Below, in pieces: positions 33,984-47,900 of a stretch of 64,000 bases of DNA. Origin of the DNA: Polytrichum commune (lineage: Eukaryota; Streptophyta; Polytrichopsida; Polytrichales; Polytrichaceae); NCBI GenBank assembly GCA_950295325.1, contig OX485805.1, positions 42,000,758-42,064,757 on the forward strand, written 5' to 3'. Each line of letters starts with the position of its first letter. Positions within the stretch are counted from its first letter, which is position 1. A program made the position numbers and the translations under genes. The notes under the pieces are model-generated. The model did no database searches. It worked only from the letters and a program-made list of their open reading frames with translations, and was not told where the DNA came from.

Positions 33984-36900
33984 CTAACTATCCAAGGCCA
34001 TTTCGGCATATGCTATTTGCAAATCATTTAGAGTTCCATTTACATACATTCTATGGGAAGTAATTAAGTCGACACAATGTTGTGTTTCCCTCTTTGATAT
34101 CTGTGAGCTACCGTTTGTCTGTAGCGAGCCTGGAAACCTACTTTCATATGAAAAAATAACTTCCCGAGCTAGAGGCTCATGACCATAAAACAGATGGCCC
34201 ATTGAAGGACTTGATTTCCATGTTGCAAGAGGTGTCGCTGAAGAGAATAGTTTTGCTACCATGTCTCTTTCGTCTACAGATTCCTTCTCCTGCCAGCAAC
34301 AATGAAACTATCTGATTTAGTACTAAGAAACTACAATTTTAGTCAGATGAGGAGAACACCAATAGAATTATCTCATTTTGAACTGGTTGATTAAAGTGGA
34401 GAAAAAAATGTCTCGTTCACAAATGTACTATATTCCACATACAACTCATAATTCTCAAAAGGATCTGGTTTTTGGCTGCCAACCTTCCATCGATTTGAAG
34501 TCGATGTCTTCTCCACCAGGACCTTTGCAACAGGCACCTTGTGTGGCTCCAGATGATGGTTTACCAAAGCTGTAAGCAACCTGGGGGCATTTCCGACCTT
34601 CTTTTGTAAAGAAACTGCAAGAATGATGTTGCTCTCAACTCTCTCAAAAAGCGCACACAACTGTAACAATTTTCTTTGCCACTCCTCCGTGACATCTGCC
34701 TTTGAATCTGAGCATGTACCCACCAACATCAATGAGAATCTGAGATACATAGCTTCGGATTTAATAATTACTTGCAGATAATGGTAATGAACTGGGATGC
34801 AATAGTATTTACTGTGATAGAAAATGAACCTTCCCAAGTTATTGTTACATAGAGCTTAATTAGACCTATACGAGCTTATTAATACTTTAACATATAGATG
34901 ATTGCTACCTATTCCACACCAACATGTCCGTACTCCAACATCAACATGCCCAGTCATAAATACCTTAAAAAGCACAGGAACTCCCAGCTAATCACCCATT
35001 ATGGTGAAGAATAAATGAAATTGTATATGCATCCAGCAGTTACATGATACTTACTATTTACACAGGTCCGGTTCAATCACCATAGTGTATTTTTTCTACA
35101 ACCCAACAGCAGTGAACTCCAAAAGTGAGAAGTGCAAAGTTGAAGTATTATATTCAAGACAAAGCTTACCACTCCTTAGGTATTGCTCATAAGACGTAAA
35201 TATGGATTCCATTGCAGTTGATAACTCTTCCAGCTCCCACATTAAGGTTGGCACTATGAAGTCGATGACACTGCGTTCTAAGATATGGGCTGCCACTGCA
35301 CAAGAACACACAAGCATCTGTGCTAGAAGTTGCTGTGGTCGGATAGTTTCAAAGTAATGCATGATCTGCATCCAATTCCACCATCTCAGTAGAGGTTGGA
35401 CTCCATAAACTAGCAGAAAAAAAAATGAGAAATCTTTTGCTAGAATCTCAATCCAGCAATGTGCCTAAAGGTGAAGCTTGTAGACGAGCATCCTGAGTGC
35501 AACCTTACCAGAATTAAATACCAAATGCCTATTTATGTTGGTGAAATTCAGAGTCAGTTTCATTGCTTATGTAGAATTCTGTAATTGTAGGCATGCCTTG
35601 TGTAAGACTCAGTTTCTACCTTTTCAGCTTCACGTGTGTAGTCAAAGAGGGGCTTTTGTTTACATGCAGCACAAGCATCAACTTGTTCCCATATTTTGAC
35701 CTTCTCCGGTTCCATTTCGTCAACACCACTTGAGTCTAGTTGGTTTCCAAGCGAATACCAGCGCCTGAAATCTTCAAATGCAGCACCTGGATTTGCTGCC
35801 TTAAATGCAGCCATATCTATCTTGAGAGGTTGCCCATCTCATTAGTTAGGACCATTAGGAGGCAACATAACCTTCAAAACTTGAACTTCAATCTTACTAC
35901 TTATCCAACTCTATTGAGCATAACACCCATTATCTTACAAAAAATGGTGAAGTATAAGCTTAAAAATGTTTCGACACATTCATAGATGCACATCTTCTGA
36001 TTTTCAGAGTCATGTTATGAAAACCAACCTGAAGTAAGCTTGTTATGACGATGACTGGCCAGATTACCCTGTCATGTAAAGATTAAACATAAGATATCTG
36101 GTAATGTTCATCTTCTCTCGAGAAAAAAAATTATATACTTCAGAAGTTACATTGTTTCTACCTCTAGAGAAAAGTCTGTCAAAGTCTTCAAAAAGAGGCA
36201 TTCAGGAGTACCCAAGATGACTTTTGCAATGTGGCCAATGTCTGCTCCCACTCCTCCAACATGTCCTCGGTCATTGGTGGATTCTGTAACCACCCAATTA
36301 TAGAGTAGGAGATCAAGACCAGTTGTCAAACTGATCTGATGGACAATGGCACTTTACACACATGCAAATACACAAATGCAAAGTCATGTTCTACTGCCAA
36401 CAATGACAACATGAGAAAGAAAATGAGCACATCACTCAGAGATTCATGACATCTTTCTCTTCAGATAAAAATGTCCTATTCATATATATACATACATAAA
36501 CATATATATACTTCTTAAAAACAAAGCATAGACAAAAAATACACTGAACCCAACTTTCACCACTTTATATCAATAAATAAGAGAAGCCATACACAATAGG
36601 GTTTTTACCTGAGTAACAGGTGCATGCAAACTATGATTTGAGTTGATAAGCTTCAGGTTGTCCACCGGTCCAATAGAGCCTTCCCGCTCTTCATCAAGAT
36701 GTCCTACATAGCCATTTTCATGTGTTGGTAATGCCTGCAAACACAAGCCACTCCTCAGATTGTACCAAGTCTCTTGAATACTATGAGATGGATGGACAGT
36801 ATGCATTCATAGAATATTCACCTGAGAATCATCTCCTTCTGTGCCTCCTTGATGTAATACTTTCTTCTCGATACAGAGTGCAAGCTGGTAAAACAACACC

Positions 36901-39900
36901 AGTCAAATTAGCATGTTGGAACAATTCTGTAAAGTCTTTGTAAACCATGTATTAAATTGATATTAGTTCAAGTTTGTGTGAACCTCTAATCTGATGGACT
37001 AAATTGAAAAATATACATACATAAGCTAATATTCCTGTACAAGAAAGAAGTTGTCTAACAAGATAATTGCACAACCCAACTATACAGTAAAACGAGGTCA
37101 GCAGAACCCAATTCACTTGAAATATTGTATTGCTGCAATCATATGTAATTGGACATTACCAGTTGCAACTTTTGGTGCAATAGACAAGTCTCTAAGTCAG
37201 GTGAGCCATTCACATAGACCCGGGGCAACCGAAGGCCTTCATCCCAGCACCAGCGCACTTCTCGGACAAATTCAATCCACAACACTGCAATTGCTGTACA
37301 ATAATAGAAATGTCAGGATGGCCTTCGCATAACATGGGTGTAACACACACTTGGATATCAACAATGCTAGAAAGTTGTGATGATATTTCTTTGTACCTCG
37401 AATATTGCAAGTGCCAAATTGAAGAGCATGGAGACAAAACCGAGAAAACAGAGAATCTGGAGGCGCTCCTTTTAGTCCTTGTGCATGCTCAGAGTACATT
37501 TGTGCTCCAAATTCTGAAGGTGCTGTAGCAAGCAAACACATTGATGTCCATTCATGGTCTTGTTCAGTGCTAATGAATAGTGTTGGCCCAGATTGATAAA
37601 CAAACTCCAGACAGCAATAACATGTTCCTCATGTACCCACCATCTGAGATGTCACATGTTGCTATCAACAAAACAAAACAAAGTATGATGGGTGAAGAGG
37701 TGGCTGATACTGTGGAGAATCAAAAGCTTTTGCAATTTGGATGCGAAATGCCTGGAACAATGCAATGGAATGTGGAAGCCATTAAAATAAAAAGTGCAAC
37801 CTCACCTTCTTCAAATAGGTCTTTGAGAACACGATCTAAAACAGTTGGTGGAGGTACTGTTAGATGTTGAGTAACATGCTTCACAGATTCCTTACCTGCA
37901 AACCAGGGGAGAAATGAAATTACTTCAGTAATGCCAGAAGATTTTAGTCAAGAAAGCACCCTGAAATTACCACTATGAAGATGCTCATCAGAAGGCCTAC
38001 AACAGAGTAGCTAGGAATATCTGGAATGGGTACCAAGTGCAAAGTCCTCAACAAACTTTGCTTGAGAGGCCACATGGCAGGCTTGAACTAGAGCTCGCAG
38101 ACGTCCCCCAAACCCAGGAATTGAGTTTCCTTGAAATGGAGCCCTGCGCAACAATGAAATATAATGAGTTATTCTTCAGCATACAAAATAACCCCTGAAC
38201 TTATCCTGTTGTAATAAATTCATAATTTGACTACCATGGTATATGTTCATGATGTAAAGCCAGTTTATCCCTTCCATTTCATTCAGTATAAGCTTCTGTT
38301 TACTTTGAGCTGATATGAACCTGGAACAAAATCAACAAAAAATTATTTCCACCAGAATAAGCTATGCTTCCAGCAATGTGATGAAATATGTAAACCTCCT
38401 GTCTTATTTAGAGTATTACATTACTAATTGTTTGTCAGTAGATGTCCAGGTTTGTATCACTGAATTACTAGTAAGTAATTCAATCTCACCAATATCACAA
38501 ACTTGACATACCTAAAAATTCACTTGCAAAGTGCTTTAGTTACAAGGCCATGTAGATGACAAAAAATTATCAGTAATGAGTTTTTATACACCACCAAGCT
38601 TTAGTAGTACTAAATAACCCATATCGGTGATACCAAAAATGCCAACATTGTCCTGCATTGGGCCTTTGATCTACTTACTGATCCTTGATTTTAATTAATG
38701 TGAGAAACCATTTGTCAGCATCCGCGGATGACTTGTTTTCATATCCTGCTGCCTCCATTGCACTCTTCACATTTTGTTTGCTCCAGGAACAAATCAGCTC
38801 AAACCCTGCTAACCCAAAAACTTTACGCTTCATGTTTCTGATTGAGCTTCACAGATACAAAAAATCAAAGAAATCATGTTGTATACATTAACCTATTCAT
38901 AGAAATTGATGAAAAAGATATATAGTAAGATATAAACTAGAAAAGAACATAGTATTTCACTGCAGCATGTTCACATTGAAAACGGATACTACATGACACT
39001 GCCCACTTTCAAAATACAATAATACAACATATATGTTGAGTATATTTCTCTGAAAATGTCACGGATAAGAGTGCCATACACACCTTTGATGGGATCATCT
39101 ACTGAATGCCACTCAGCCCAGGCACAATCCTCATCCCAGGCCATCTCCTCCAAGAGGTCACCATCGTAATTAGAGATGGGCTCCACATTTGCATCATGAT
39201 ATTCAAAGCCTGGCATAGGTGTCCTATATGTTAGTTGCATTGTAAACTGCACCTCGGTATCGTGAACTTTTCCCGTTTTGTATACCTTCACACCCAACAA
39301 ACAGTACAATTTTATGATGTAAAACTCCCGTCAGATCTCCAAGTACATTTCCATACAAATTCATCTGCCAAGGATCCTTCGAAGAATATATACCTAAGGC
39401 TGTAGCATGACTAAATATTAAAGCACATGATGAGACAACTTACCAATTTGGAGATGAACATATTATACAGGCCCTCTAAATGCAGCAATGCAACTGGAAC
39501 CCCACTTCCCATTCGATCTGTCTCATAATGTACACCAAAGCTTTTGGAGCATTTAATGCCAAGGTATGCTTTGCGAGTTGGGTCATGGACAGGGACAAAT
39601 GCTGGTAAGTCACTGCCAATATACATGAAATGTTAGTGAAGAATCCAAATACTTGATGTCAATAGATGAGCTTGTACTTATTGCAGGTTCAACTGCCTAT
39701 ACAAAGAAAATGAGGTCTAAGGCATTTTACAACTGATGTAACTTATCAAAATAAAACATAACTTGGAGGCTCTGCATGCTCATCTTCTCTCATTGACAAT
39801 CTCACAAGGCCCATCACTTTACTAGCAACTGCGATACAGCTGCACAAGTTTACAGGAAAATCCTCCCTAGCATATCATAGACCTAAAAAATTATGACATT

Positions 39901-42900
39901 GAAATGGTCATTTAACATGAGCAACCACCTCCCACAGTTGGAAAGCGCAACAGCCATGGTGCTTAGGAGAAGGGTGGCCTCTGGGGCATCAAGCACCACA
40001 CCGCTCATGCTCATAGGAGAGATAACCTGCATTCAATTAGAAATTTAAGAGTGGCAGTAAACTATCTGTGGTTTTCATCTGTAACTGTGATTGAGTACAG
40101 AAACATTTTCCTTGCATTGAATATCTAATTTACAGTTTATCATATTATATGCACATTTGCTTGCCAATTGGAAGATTGAAGTCTTTGGCCATCTCTGCAG
40201 CAAAAATTGGATAGGTTGTAGAGAATGTGCCTAATTCAGACAATAAACCCTTAGCTAATTCCTCTTTAGGTTTCTCCTCAATGATATATAAATCTTGCTG
40301 ATATGTCTTCCTTATAAGTACACAATTGTGTTTCCAGTTGTTTGGGATTAAAAACGCATAGCCTGTCTTCATTGCTAAAAACACAGCAGACCATGCAGAT
40401 TGGATGTACATCTACCATCAGAAGCCCAAAGATGATGACAAAGCCTTAATAGACATACCACAAAATCTTTAACACCAAACCAAAGCTGAAGAGGGTGCAA
40501 ACCATCTGTCCACTCTTCTCTGTTGTCTGCACACACCAGAATAGATAATCAGATTTCTTACAGATTCTTGTCAAAGCCAGTGTGTGTCAATTTGCTTTCG
40601 AAGATAGCCTGCCTCATAGACATGGGGCCTTCCTTAGAATCCCATTATCAACTCAAGGAGTCCAGCTTCAAAGAGATTGCTGGAGACCTTTTAGAAGGTT
40701 TAGTCAGCAGAAGTTACGAAGTTATTGTGAGTGAGCAAGTACCATTTTCGTTGACAACCTCGAAGTAGATGTCAATGCCGTAATTTTTGGGGCCATAAGC
40801 CAGCTCATTGTGCACTTTATGAAGAGTCCGCGCATCCTCGACCCTGGAGCCTGAAGCCTAATATACCCATGCATCATATGTCGCGCACTTAAATGTCTAC
40901 TGAGGTCCCCACATACTACTGTTGAAGGTTTACCACTACAGAATTGGCTTCAGAAGCTGAGAGTGCCTTATAACAATGCAGAAGTGCTCATGATTGCAAC
41001 AACGCTCCATGACTTAGCCAATTCTTGCATACTCTAATAATCAGGTGAAGAGTCTCCTTAGCAACTCTAGTTGCACAATTACACCTCATTCGTGAATCAC
41101 TTTGGAGACTAGCCTCCAGTCTCCTGGATGGACATTTGTGACACTACGTGCCTTTACACAATAAAAATTAAAATCAGGTGAAAGAAGAAACAGGCCTAAG
41201 AGATTTATAATTTGTAAGAAATCTTTACACACCAGCCGATCAGAGGCAACTTCTTTTTTCCACTCCCGCAGAATCTCCTCTGTTTTCGCAATAAACCTGT
41301 ACAGAGAACCCCAGGCTGATAGTAAGACCACCATAATATCCCACAACCACCCATCCTATCCTGGATTTTAATTGCAAAAACAAATTCATAAATCAGAAAA
41401 TCTCAAAAGCCCTATCAAATTTGAGTTCCAATGGATTTGATCGAATACCTTTCCCAGGCGGACGCAATTGTGAAGTCATCGAACCCCTCCAACTGCCACC
41501 AGGAAAATCACCAGGAAAAAAATCAGGCAATCGCACCAATCTCCAATCAGCAACCCTGAGCATGATCAATTGAGCTACACAAAACCCTATATCAAAAACT
41601 GCCGAATATGTGGCACACACCATCAACCATTTCTTCTCGTATTCCAAATTCCCAATCAGAAGCACACAATCGCACTGCTTTCAATTATGCACCTGAGGTT
41701 GATCAGGTGTGCGCTACAATAAACCCTCAGACAATCATACTGATCTCCAATCAGAAACCCTGACCATAATCAGGTGAGCTACAGAAAACCCTATATGAGT
41801 CTACTTCCGTCCACAATTGCCGAAAATGTGATACGCATGCGCAACCAATTCTTCTCGCATGCCGCAACTAGCAATCAGAAGCACACAATCATGCAACCCT
41901 ACATGAGCATAGTTCTATCAACAACTCTCAAAATTAAGGCATGCGTACGCAATCATTTATCTCGTATACTGCAATTACCAATGACAAGCACACAATCATG
42001 CGGCTTTCGATACTGTACCCGAGAATGATCAGAAATGAGCTACAATAAACCCCTCAGACAATCATACTGCCCATCAATCAGCAACACTGAGCATGATCAA
42101 TTGAACTAAAGAAAAGCCTATATAAGCCTAATTCCGTCCATAGCTGCCGAAAATGCGACACACAAACGCAACCAATTCGTCTCGCTTATCGCATTTACCA
42201 ATCAGAATTCACATATTCATGCTGCTTTCGATTCTGTACCCGAGGATGATTGGATGAGCTACAGAAACCATATATGAGTCTAATTCCGTCAGCAACTGCC
42301 GAACATGTGGCACGCATACGAGCCAATTCTTCTCGCATACCACAATTGCCAATCAGAAGCACACTACTTTGGATTCTGTGGCCGAGGATGATCCGATGAG
42401 CATGATCGGGTGAGCTACAACAAACCCTGTGCGGGTCTAACTCCATTGATGACTGCCGAAATCCTGGCACGCATACGCAACCATTTCTCGCATACAAAAA
42501 TTAGCAATCAGAAGCACAAAATCATGCTGCATTCGATTCTGCACCCGAGGATGACCCAACGAGCTACAAAACACCGTACATGAGTCTAATTCCGTCAACA
42601 ATTGCAGAAACTATGGCACAAATACGCAACCATTTCTCTCATACCGCAATTACCAGTCAGCACAACACAAACCATGGTGCTTTCGATTCTGCACCCGAGG
42701 ATGATCCGATGAGCTACAGAAAACCATAATATAAGTCGAATTCCATCAACAATTGCAAAAACTGTGGCACGCATACGCAACACCATTTCATACGAACCGC
42801 AATTACCGATCAGAGGCACACGATCGCAGTGCTTTCAATTCTATAGCCGAGGATGATGAGATACGAGCTACAGGAAACCCTAAACGAGTGAAGGGACTGC

Positions 42901-43063
42901 AAATGTGACATACGCAACCGTTATAATATTTTTTACGATCGGTTTGTAAGGATCGGTGAGAGAAAGAAGAGAAGATTTTAGAACATCATACATCGTCGGC
43001 GGTGTCGAAGGAGTCCCTGTGATCGAGAGAGGCCATCGGAGGCAGAGTGAAGACAACATTCAT
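33984..43063 (-). CDS. RAB3GAP1: Rab3 GTPase-activating protein catalytic subunit homologue (21 exons)
   Basis: In animals this subunit, with RAB3GAP2, stimulates GTP hydrolysis by Rab3 and acts on Rab18 in membrane traffic and autophagy. The exons, 5' to 3' on the minus strand, are 43063-42992, 41492-41449, 41296-41233, 40857-40743, 40526-40459, 40026-39929, 39612-39444, 39285-39084, 38808-38679, 38143-38034, 37895-37806, 37522-37397, 37293-37160, 36884-36822, 36734-36609, 36283-36222, 36068-36029, 35820-35620, 35365-35170, 34695-34439 and 34289-33984. Together they total 2673 nt (890 aa). Family landmarks are GFDDFTIASAWERF near the N-terminus, DDPIKG, LLHQKLQL, PPMTEDM, and the hallmark DMAAFKAANPG (573-583) with EDFRRWYS. 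KQKPLFDYTREAEK and MHYFETIRPQQLLAQM follow it. The catalytic Arg of the family lies in this C-terminal part. The exon 36283-36222 donor (GTCATC) is weak and that junction is the least certain. ATG 43036 is an alternative in-frame start. Confidence 0.92.
41500..42900. repeat. About 150-bp tandem array filling intron 1 of the Rab3GAP gene
   Basis: Units contain CAATCAGAAGCACACAATC, GATTCTG(T/C)ACCCGAGGATGA, GAGCTACAGAAAACC, TCTAATTCCGTC and CGCATACGCAACC in fixed order. The CAATCAGA-type word lies at about 42202, 42352, 42506, 42657 and 42808 (period 149-154 bp). More diverged or shortened units extend down to 41540. The array occupies nearly all of the 1.5-kb intron (42991-41493). Confidence 0.85.
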
Positions 43064-45080
43064 ATCACGTGAAGCAGAAGAAGCCCAGGAAAGAAACAGT
43101 GGAAGAAGTCGGAGAATTCGGATTTGAACGGCAATCTCGATTTTTACAGCTCAAAATTGTTTTTTACGATTTACTCATAGCTAAGCGGCACTTTGATCTG
43201 TGGTAACTACACCTGTAACTTTCGTCGTCTTATTAAGCATCATTCATGCCCCTTTCCCACCTAACTTTACCAAATAACCAAAGTCTTTCCTAAAACCCAG
43301 GTAAAGCTCTCTCGGTTATAGCGGACATATCCAGCTATCCCAATGCACTTACAAGAACTTGCTCTGGAGATTTTCGATTAGGTTTTAGTTAAGTAGTTTT
43401 CACACATGTTCATTGTTGTTTGATCTACCAAGCAATGACAAGTTGGATAGTTTTTGTCCCATCCCCAAATGCCTTACTACTCGTCTATCTTACCATCATG
43501 TGTTTTTGTTAATGAAGCTCCTCGTGCCCCCATAGCTAAGACTAAAAAGCAACCAATCACAAGGGCAGGAGGCGACACTTTTAAAGGTCCTACATTCTTG
43601 CCTCATGTCTAGGTACTGATGGGAGGGTCAGTGCTTGAGGCTTAAAACCTCCACTTTTAAACCATGCCACATCATTTGCCAACTAGGCTTGGGACTAGAT
43701 AGCGTCGATGGTGTGAAGGTCGTGTTTTTAGAACCAACTTTGAGGCTTAGCTAAAGTCCAAGTGGGAAGGGGGCATAAGCTGGCACATGTATTATGAAAA
43801 GTGAATCTTAAATTGTGTTAGGTCTTGGTGGGAATTGAGAGACAATTTCACCATGGCTCATTAGCATGTCGTACACTAAATAGTCCCTATTAGTGTGGGT
43901 GGGAAATTAGTGTGGAACTATTAATGTGAGCCAATCCAATTGTCTAGTCAAGGTGGAAATCATGTGGGTCCAAGATCTTGGGTCTTCCTCTTGGTTTTCC
44001 TTGAGACATAATAACGTGCAACGTGAGTGAAAGAAGGGGCATCGTTTGAGGCATTGGCATACAAAATATACATAAGTGAGAGGTATTGTCATTCTTTAGT
44101 GTGTACATTTACAAAGGCTTTTTTTTTCTTTTGTATAAGCATTAACGGCCTATCTATTGCAAGATTTATATTTTCTTGTATGTAGTGGAGGCATTTATCA
44201 CATTACACTATAAAGATTGGTATAAGTACATGACTTAATTTTCTAGCCTATCATTAATACGTATGCATTTGTTTTCTCCATATAAATTTTTTTGTATAAG
44301 GGTTTTGTTTCATAGTCACCCACGCATGTCATTTAGGTTTTCACTAAAGAGTCCACCTCCTAGGCTTCTAATTGACATTGTTGGTTAAAAATTTCATTCT
44401 CAATTTATCAAGAATTGGTTACCATGATTTACATGTTTTATGGACACATAATTAGCACCTCTTGTATAAAGGAAGGGAGTAGACCGACTGATGTGTATGT
44501 AATATAACATACATGCAAATACCATGTAATTTGATCTTGAAGACACAAAGAAAGAAAGAAAGAAAGAAAGAAAATACTTAAGCTTATATGGTTATGAATT
44601 AGTATGATTTTAATCACACTATAAGTGGACTACATGGAGAAGATATTATAATTGCTGCATTCAAAGTGATAATGTCCAATCTTATGTCCACAATTTTCAT
44701 TATGTTCCTAATATAGAAACATGTTCGTATACAATAGGTTGAATAACTCCACAAACTTGGGCAAAGATTGACAAATTCCAACACAATGGTGAGAAAGAAT
44801 AATTGCATATGAGAATACCTCTCATCCATCCATGTTAAAAACACGCCCCTTATAAGTATGTGATCAATATATCCCAAAGTTACTTCACTAGACTTGCTGA
44901 TTTGAGATCTTTGAAACTAATTTCAAAATCAAAATCAACTAAAAAATTAACCTCCTTATTACATACCATTCCAACTTGGATTTGTTGGATGAATGAGAGG
45001 TACGTTTATATGCAATAATTTCCTCTTGTCATGCATCACGAGCACATTGACTTATCCAATCACCTATTTGTTTTGTTGAG
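43064..45080. other. Intergenic; Rab3GAP promoter side, then repeats
   Basis: The first 250 bp hold the presumed Rab3GAP 5' leader on the minus strand. Beyond about 43300 no gene is seen. A (GAAA)n microsatellite lies at 44546-44573. The dispersed repeat at 43880-43990 is listed separately. Confidence 0.4.
43875..43990. repeat. Dispersed repeat, inverted copy at 56763-56892
   Basis: TATTAGTGTGGGTGGGAAATTAG ... TAGTCAAGGTGGAAATCATG ... TGGGTCCAAGAT is matched by the reverse complement of 56763-56892 in the same order. Short A/T-rich MITE-like family. Confidence 0.65.
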
Positions 45081-45084
45081 ACTC

Positions 45085-45440
45085 ATGTGCATGCCACACA
45101 CATTTGGGAAAACCGGTTTAAAAACATACTTTAGTAACTCAAGGTCGAAAACATGCAGTCTTGGCATGTGCCTACCTTTGAGGAGCTTGGTTTCAATGTT
45201 GGTCCGTCTTTCATAAGGTATAAACATATGTTTTCAACTTCAATCCTAGACGTTTGTTTTAGAAGGATTATAACATCCAGTTTTGATTAGAGGTGGAAAC
45301 CGACGGTGTTAACCCCCCAAAAAAAGAGGGTCCAATCTTGAAACTAAACTTCTCAAGATTAGGCACATGTCAAGACCGAAACCATTTTGCCATGGCTTAC
45401 CACACTTTGTTTTGAAACTGGCATTCTCAAATGTGTGAGG
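45085..45440. repeat. Inverted repeat with about 115-bp arms
   Basis: The left arm 45085-45200 contains GGTTTAAAAACATACTTTAG and CTTGGCATGTGCCTA. The reverse complement of 45325-45440 gives the same succession (CAGTTTCAAAACAAAGTGTG, CTTGACATGTGCCTA, TTGAGAAGTTTAGTTTCAAG). The spacer is about 125 bp. It is probably a foldback element. Confidence 0.6.
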
Positions 45441-47735
45441 CCCACCTCTCCTTTTGCAAACCACAAGATGTATAAAGGAGGATGATATTCTACGTTGTTT
45501 GTGATACAAACACATCTACATGGCCCAACAATGATGAAAGGGATGGGAATATAACATAATGCCCCAATATTCATCACCAATTTGGCAAGACCTAGTCCAA
45601 TACATAAGAAGCCTAGACGAATTGACACCTCCCAATATTTTTGGAATGAAAAGTGCACTCTACGGAACACTCATTTTGCTTCCAATTGGAGAGGGCCACT
45701 TGGTCATTCATCTTATGAGGCCCGTGACCTAAAAGCCCCATAAAAAATGCTCAAAGATCATGTCAAGGAGATTCCATGTTCATTTGAGTACGGTATGGGT
45801 GGATGTTCTTGGGTTGTGTATATGTAAAGTAGCTTAAGGTTAATACATGATTGGCCCTCTATTTTGTTGGCATCTTATAAGCGGGCCCTTCCACACACAC
45901 ACACAAAATAATAATAATAATAAACAAGGGGTTGTGAGCTTCTCGTGTGTCGGTCTCTTGCAATTTGCTCCACTACCCCACAGTGAAAGGTGGAGGTGGA
46001 GTAAAATTCGGGGGAACCATGAAACTTTATCCATCGGTGTCTTAATATGCCATAAATGGCAGCCATATTTTTGTGGATCTAAGGACATATAACAAAACAA
46101 CACATGTTTTAAAGAGATTGAACTATGTGGTCAATTTTTTTAAACCATTCTAGGCTCAATAGTGAACATAATTGGAGGGACTTATATAAACATTCAATGA
46201 GAGAGAGAATCTTCCAATATGATAATAAATAAGACATTTATATGAGTTTAGAACATCATGAAGAAAATGACTACATGTAGTATTTGGATTTGCTAATCAT
46301 CTTGCACTGAGTGCATATTCACACGTTGTACACCAACTGCAAACACAAAGGGGGTGCTTGATTGGGTAACATTTTTTTTAGAGGGGAGTAGAGTTATTAT
46401 ATGTCCCACAAGTTCACTCTTTATGAGCTTCATAAATCATGGGTCCCATGATCAAAACTAATAATCTTACAATACACGGGGCTTTACATAGGAATGAAGC
46501 TAAGATTCTATTTGGTCAAAGAATGTGAGGCATTGAAGGTTGATTCTCTTATAAAGGAGTTGAAAGTTGTGCCACAATATATGCAAGCTATTCCAATCCA
46601 GAAGGGCTTTCCAAGCCCTATTGATGGAATTACAGTGGTTGGGTATGATGCATGGGTCTAGATCCCAAGCCAAACCCAACGCTCTTTCATTTTAGGGCCT
46701 TGTATGGAGAACCAATGAACATGCTCTAAGGTAGTTGAGCCTAAAAGCAACACTCTCATGAACCTTTTTATTTAATTCAAGTATATTCACTAGCTTTATA
46801 ATAAATAAATAAATAAATAAAACCCAAAGCTATGCAAAACTATGAAGAGTCTACAAAAAATTTAAGTAAATGCAACCTACATAAAATCACAAGGTTGTTT
46901 TAAGAAACATACCTTTTACTATCCACTGAAGGGGGGGGGGTCCATTAATGTTGGATTATTAGGTGAGAATCATCACAAAAATAGCCTTATTTGTTAATGA
47001 GAATCTTTTATTAAATAAAGGTGTTGTTCCCCTCTTGTGGAACACTTCTTATACTACCTCAAGCATATAGATCCTAGATTAGCCTTTGTGATTGGCCATA
47101 GTTGGTGCTCTTCTTAAAGCATTTAGGCATCCTTCTTACAATACCACTATGATAGGTCAAAGTGGTGGTATTTTATACTTAGTGCCACATATGATTAGTT
47201 ATTGTTAACATTGACTTGCTTAGTGACACAGTTGCACTCACTTGTTGACAGTTTAGAGTTGAAAAATTGGTGTTGCCAAACGACGAGTGTTACTTCTAGG
47301 CTCATCTACCTCAATTACATTGTTTGTGGTCTACGAGAAGTGGATGCAGAGCAACAAGTGCCCATTTAATGCCCACTTATCAAGGTTTAACAGCCTTGTA
47401 ACTTTGAACTGGCTCTTGTGACAATCTGCTGGTCAGGGGCCCACTAAATTCTACTGTAAAGAGACCCTTGGTTGTTATTGCTTGTTCCTCATTCCTACCT
47501 ATCCAAAAACAGATCCTAGCCTGGGAAGGTGATGATAAGTTATTCAATCCCTGCCTGCAAAAAAATTATATATATATATATATAAAAAAATTTCTTTTCT
47601 TTGTATCGTCATACTAATGATAAGGTACGTGGTCCTATTCCGGGCACTTCTAACTCCAAAGACAATTTCGACTGTTGGATTAGAATAGAATAATTTTTCA
47701 ATTTTCTCATCTGGTTAACAAATCATGCTAACTGT
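45441..47735. other. Intergenic; simple repeats only
   Basis: Contains (CA)n/(AAT)n at 45895-45925, (AAAT)n at 46800-46821, a poly-G run at 46932-46940 and (TA)n at 47569-47583. No gene is recognised. The strings 46130-46170 and 49240-49270 (ACTCTAAGCTCAATAGTCAAC type) belong to a small dispersed family. Confidence 0.4.
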
Positions 47736-47739
47736 GGCA

Positions 47740-47900
47740 TTCCAAGTTTTTGAGAATTGGAGTTTAAGATGCAAAAGTTACAAGTGGTGAGAGTGAAGAT
47801 TCACATAGGCCCTCCCAACACAATTGATGGGTCATATACTTTGAACATAGTCCAGTCTCATTGTAACACATGTCTCTTTGGGGATGCAAAACTAGCAAAT
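47740..47900. repeat. Dispersed repeat (copies at 61815-61975 and, inverted, 51410-51520)
   Basis: GAATTGGAGT..AGATGCAAAAGTTA, AGAGTGAAGATT, CCCTCCCAA and a TTGAACATAGTCCA-like word recur in the same order at 61826-61955. A shorter version occurs on the opposite strand near 51480-51520 (TTTTGCATTTCAACTCCAAT). Confidence 0.55.
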
